Source: CAISIP01 sp031383745
GTDB lineage: Bacteria; Pseudomonadota; Gammaproteobacteria; Burkholderiales; Burkholderiaceae_C
Direction of reading: 5' to 3'
Assembly (NCBI GenBank): GCA_031383745.1
Contig: JANMZX010000200.1
Span: 1 to 58,339 of the forward strand
DNA: 58,339 nt
In this document: in pieces, positions 57,677 to 58,339 of the stretch
Position numbering within the stretch: position 1 is the first letter of the stretch
Layout of the letters: each line of letters starts with the position of its first letter
Program-made: the position numbers and the translations under genes
The notes under the pieces: model-generated
What the model saw: the letters and a program-made list of their open reading frames with translations, nothing else
Told to the model about the DNA's origin: nothing
Databases searched by the model: none

Positions 57677-58339
57677 CTACTTTTGAATGGCGGCAACGAC
57701 TTTTTGCGCCGCTTCGGCCATGGTGTCCGCGCTGATGATCGGCAGGCCGGACTCGGCCAGCATCTTCTTGCCCAGGTCCTCGTTGGTGCCCTTCATGCGC
57801 ACGACCAGCGGAACACTCAGGTTGGTTGCCTTGCAGGCGGTGATCACGCCGGTGGCGATGGTGTCGCATTTCATGATGCCGCCGAAGATGTTCACCAGGA
57901 TCGCCTTGACCTGGGGGTTCTTGAGCATGATCTTGAAGGCTTCGGTGACCTTCTCCGGGGTGGCTCCGCCACCCACGTCCAGGAAGTTGGCCGGCTCCGC
58001 GCCGTACAGCTTGATCGTGTCCATGGTCGCCATCGCCAGGCCGGCGCCGTTGACCAGGCAGCCGATGTTTCCGTCCAGGCTGATGTAGGCCAGATCGAAC
58101 TTGCTGGCCTCCACTTCAGCCGGGTCCTCTTCGTCCAGGTCGCGGAAGGCCACGATCTCCTGCTGACGGAACAGCGCATTGGCATCGAAATTGAACTTGG
58201 CATCCAGCGCCTTGATGCCGCCATTGCCTTCGAGGATCAGCGGGTTGATCTCCACCAGGGACGCATCGGTATCCATATAGCACTTGTAGAGCTTCTGCAG
58301 CACGTCGACGCATTGCGCGGTGGAACCGGCCGGGACGCC
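57677..58339 (-). CDS. sucC: Succinyl-CoA synthetase beta subunit, C-terminal part (5' end outside window)
   Basis: The ATP/GTP-grasp beta subunit of succinyl-CoA synthetase; only the last 220 residues lie in the window, and the frame is open to the right edge. It includes DASLVEINPLILEGNG (nucleotide and metal binding), the conserved DLAYISLDGNIGCLVNGAGL and LVNIFGGIMKCDTIATG near the C-terminus. sucD follows 8 nt downstream. Confidence 0.97.
   Translation of the reverse strand, partial: GVPAGSTAQCVDVLQKLYKCYMDTDASLVEINPLILEGNGGIKALDAKFNFDANALFRQQEIVAFRDLDEEDPAEVEASKFDLAYISLDGNIGCLVNGAGLAMATMDTIKLYGAEPANFLDVGGGATPEKVTEAFKIMLKNPQVKAILVNIFGGIMKCDTIATGVITACKATNLSVPLVVRMKGTNEDLGKKMLAESGLPIISADTMAEAAQKVVAAIQK

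Noticed and set aside
57669..57869. Upstream extension of the sucD frame
   Set aside because: It runs through the end of sucC; the GTG at 57668 has a proper ribosome binding site and a conserved N-terminus.
1..58339. CRISPR arrays, insertion sequences, tRNA or rRNA genes, integrase or att sites
   Set aside because: No regularly spaced repeats, transposase or integrase frames, or tRNA-like folds were recognised in reading both strands.

Overview
The window is chromosomal DNA of a GC-rich betaproteobacterium, most probably order Burkholderiales (Comamonadaceae or a Sphaerotilus/Leptothrix/Rubrivivax-like lineage). This rests on gene content and order (LysM protein-dprA-smg, yajC-secD-secF, TIGR02099-type yhdP beside glnE, sucC-sucD-terC-pilin-pglL-moaC-M48 peptidase) and on strong G/C bias at third codon positions. 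It was judged by eye; no database search was run. The genes are densely packed, many joined by 1-4 nt stop/start overlaps. I saw no rRNA, tRNA, insertion sequence, prophage or CRISPR array.

Layout. 0-2.5 kb: end of a LysM protein, dprA and smg. 2.5-8.3 kb (minus): yajC-secD-secF with a DUF1631 gene at the end. 8.4-10.2 kb: a three-gene cobalt-type nitrile hydratase operon. 10.1-14.4 kb: a fused indolepyruvate ferredoxin oxidoreductase and a divergent Lrp/AsnC regulator. 14.4-15.8 kb: mltA and a tiny membrane protein whose start codons overlap. 15.8-23.5 kb (minus): yhdP, a nitrilase-family amidase, and a PAS histidine kinase with a FixJ-type response regulator, in one overlapping chain. 23.5-27.6 kb: glnE and a degenerate HD-GYP protein. 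27.6-35.4 kb: a ferritin-like di-iron protein divergent from a tightly coupled operon (FAD amine oxidase-like protein, DUF1365, cyclopropane-fatty-acid-synthase-like methyltransferase, chalcone-isomerase-like protein, MFS/GPH carrier, DUF3833 lipoprotein, SDR) that looks like a membrane fatty-acid modification system of the furan-fatty-acid type. 35.4-41.9 kb: GST, purB, yaeQ, DUF3717/DUF1289, a 4-TM membrane protein, M48 peptidase, TfpX/TfpZ-like protein and moaC. 41.9-45.6 kb: two tandem PglL-like O-oligosaccharyltransferases and a type IV pilin with a sigma-54 promoter. 45.8-55.8 kb: a six-gene signalling operon. 55.9-58.3 kb: terC, sucD and the end of sucC.

The most striking region is the signalling operon. 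It encodes two proteins with the same CHASE2 sensor plan, one ending in a Ser/Thr kinase and one in a class III adenylate cyclase. It also encodes the matching erasers (a PP2C phosphatase and a class II cAMP phosphodiesterase), an FHA phosphothreonine reader, and a PilB/GspE-like motor ATPase with an N-terminal GAF domain carrying a near-match to the NKFDE cyclic-nucleotide-binding motif. The kinase tail has four regularly spaced [H/Y/F]EKTAV repeats, and the same EKT core recurs in the FHA protein, so these are candidate phosphorylation and docking sites. The operon runs into the pilin and its glycosylation genes. A reasonable model is that one extracytoplasmic cue drives both phosphothreonine and cAMP signalling to control a pilus or secretion motor.
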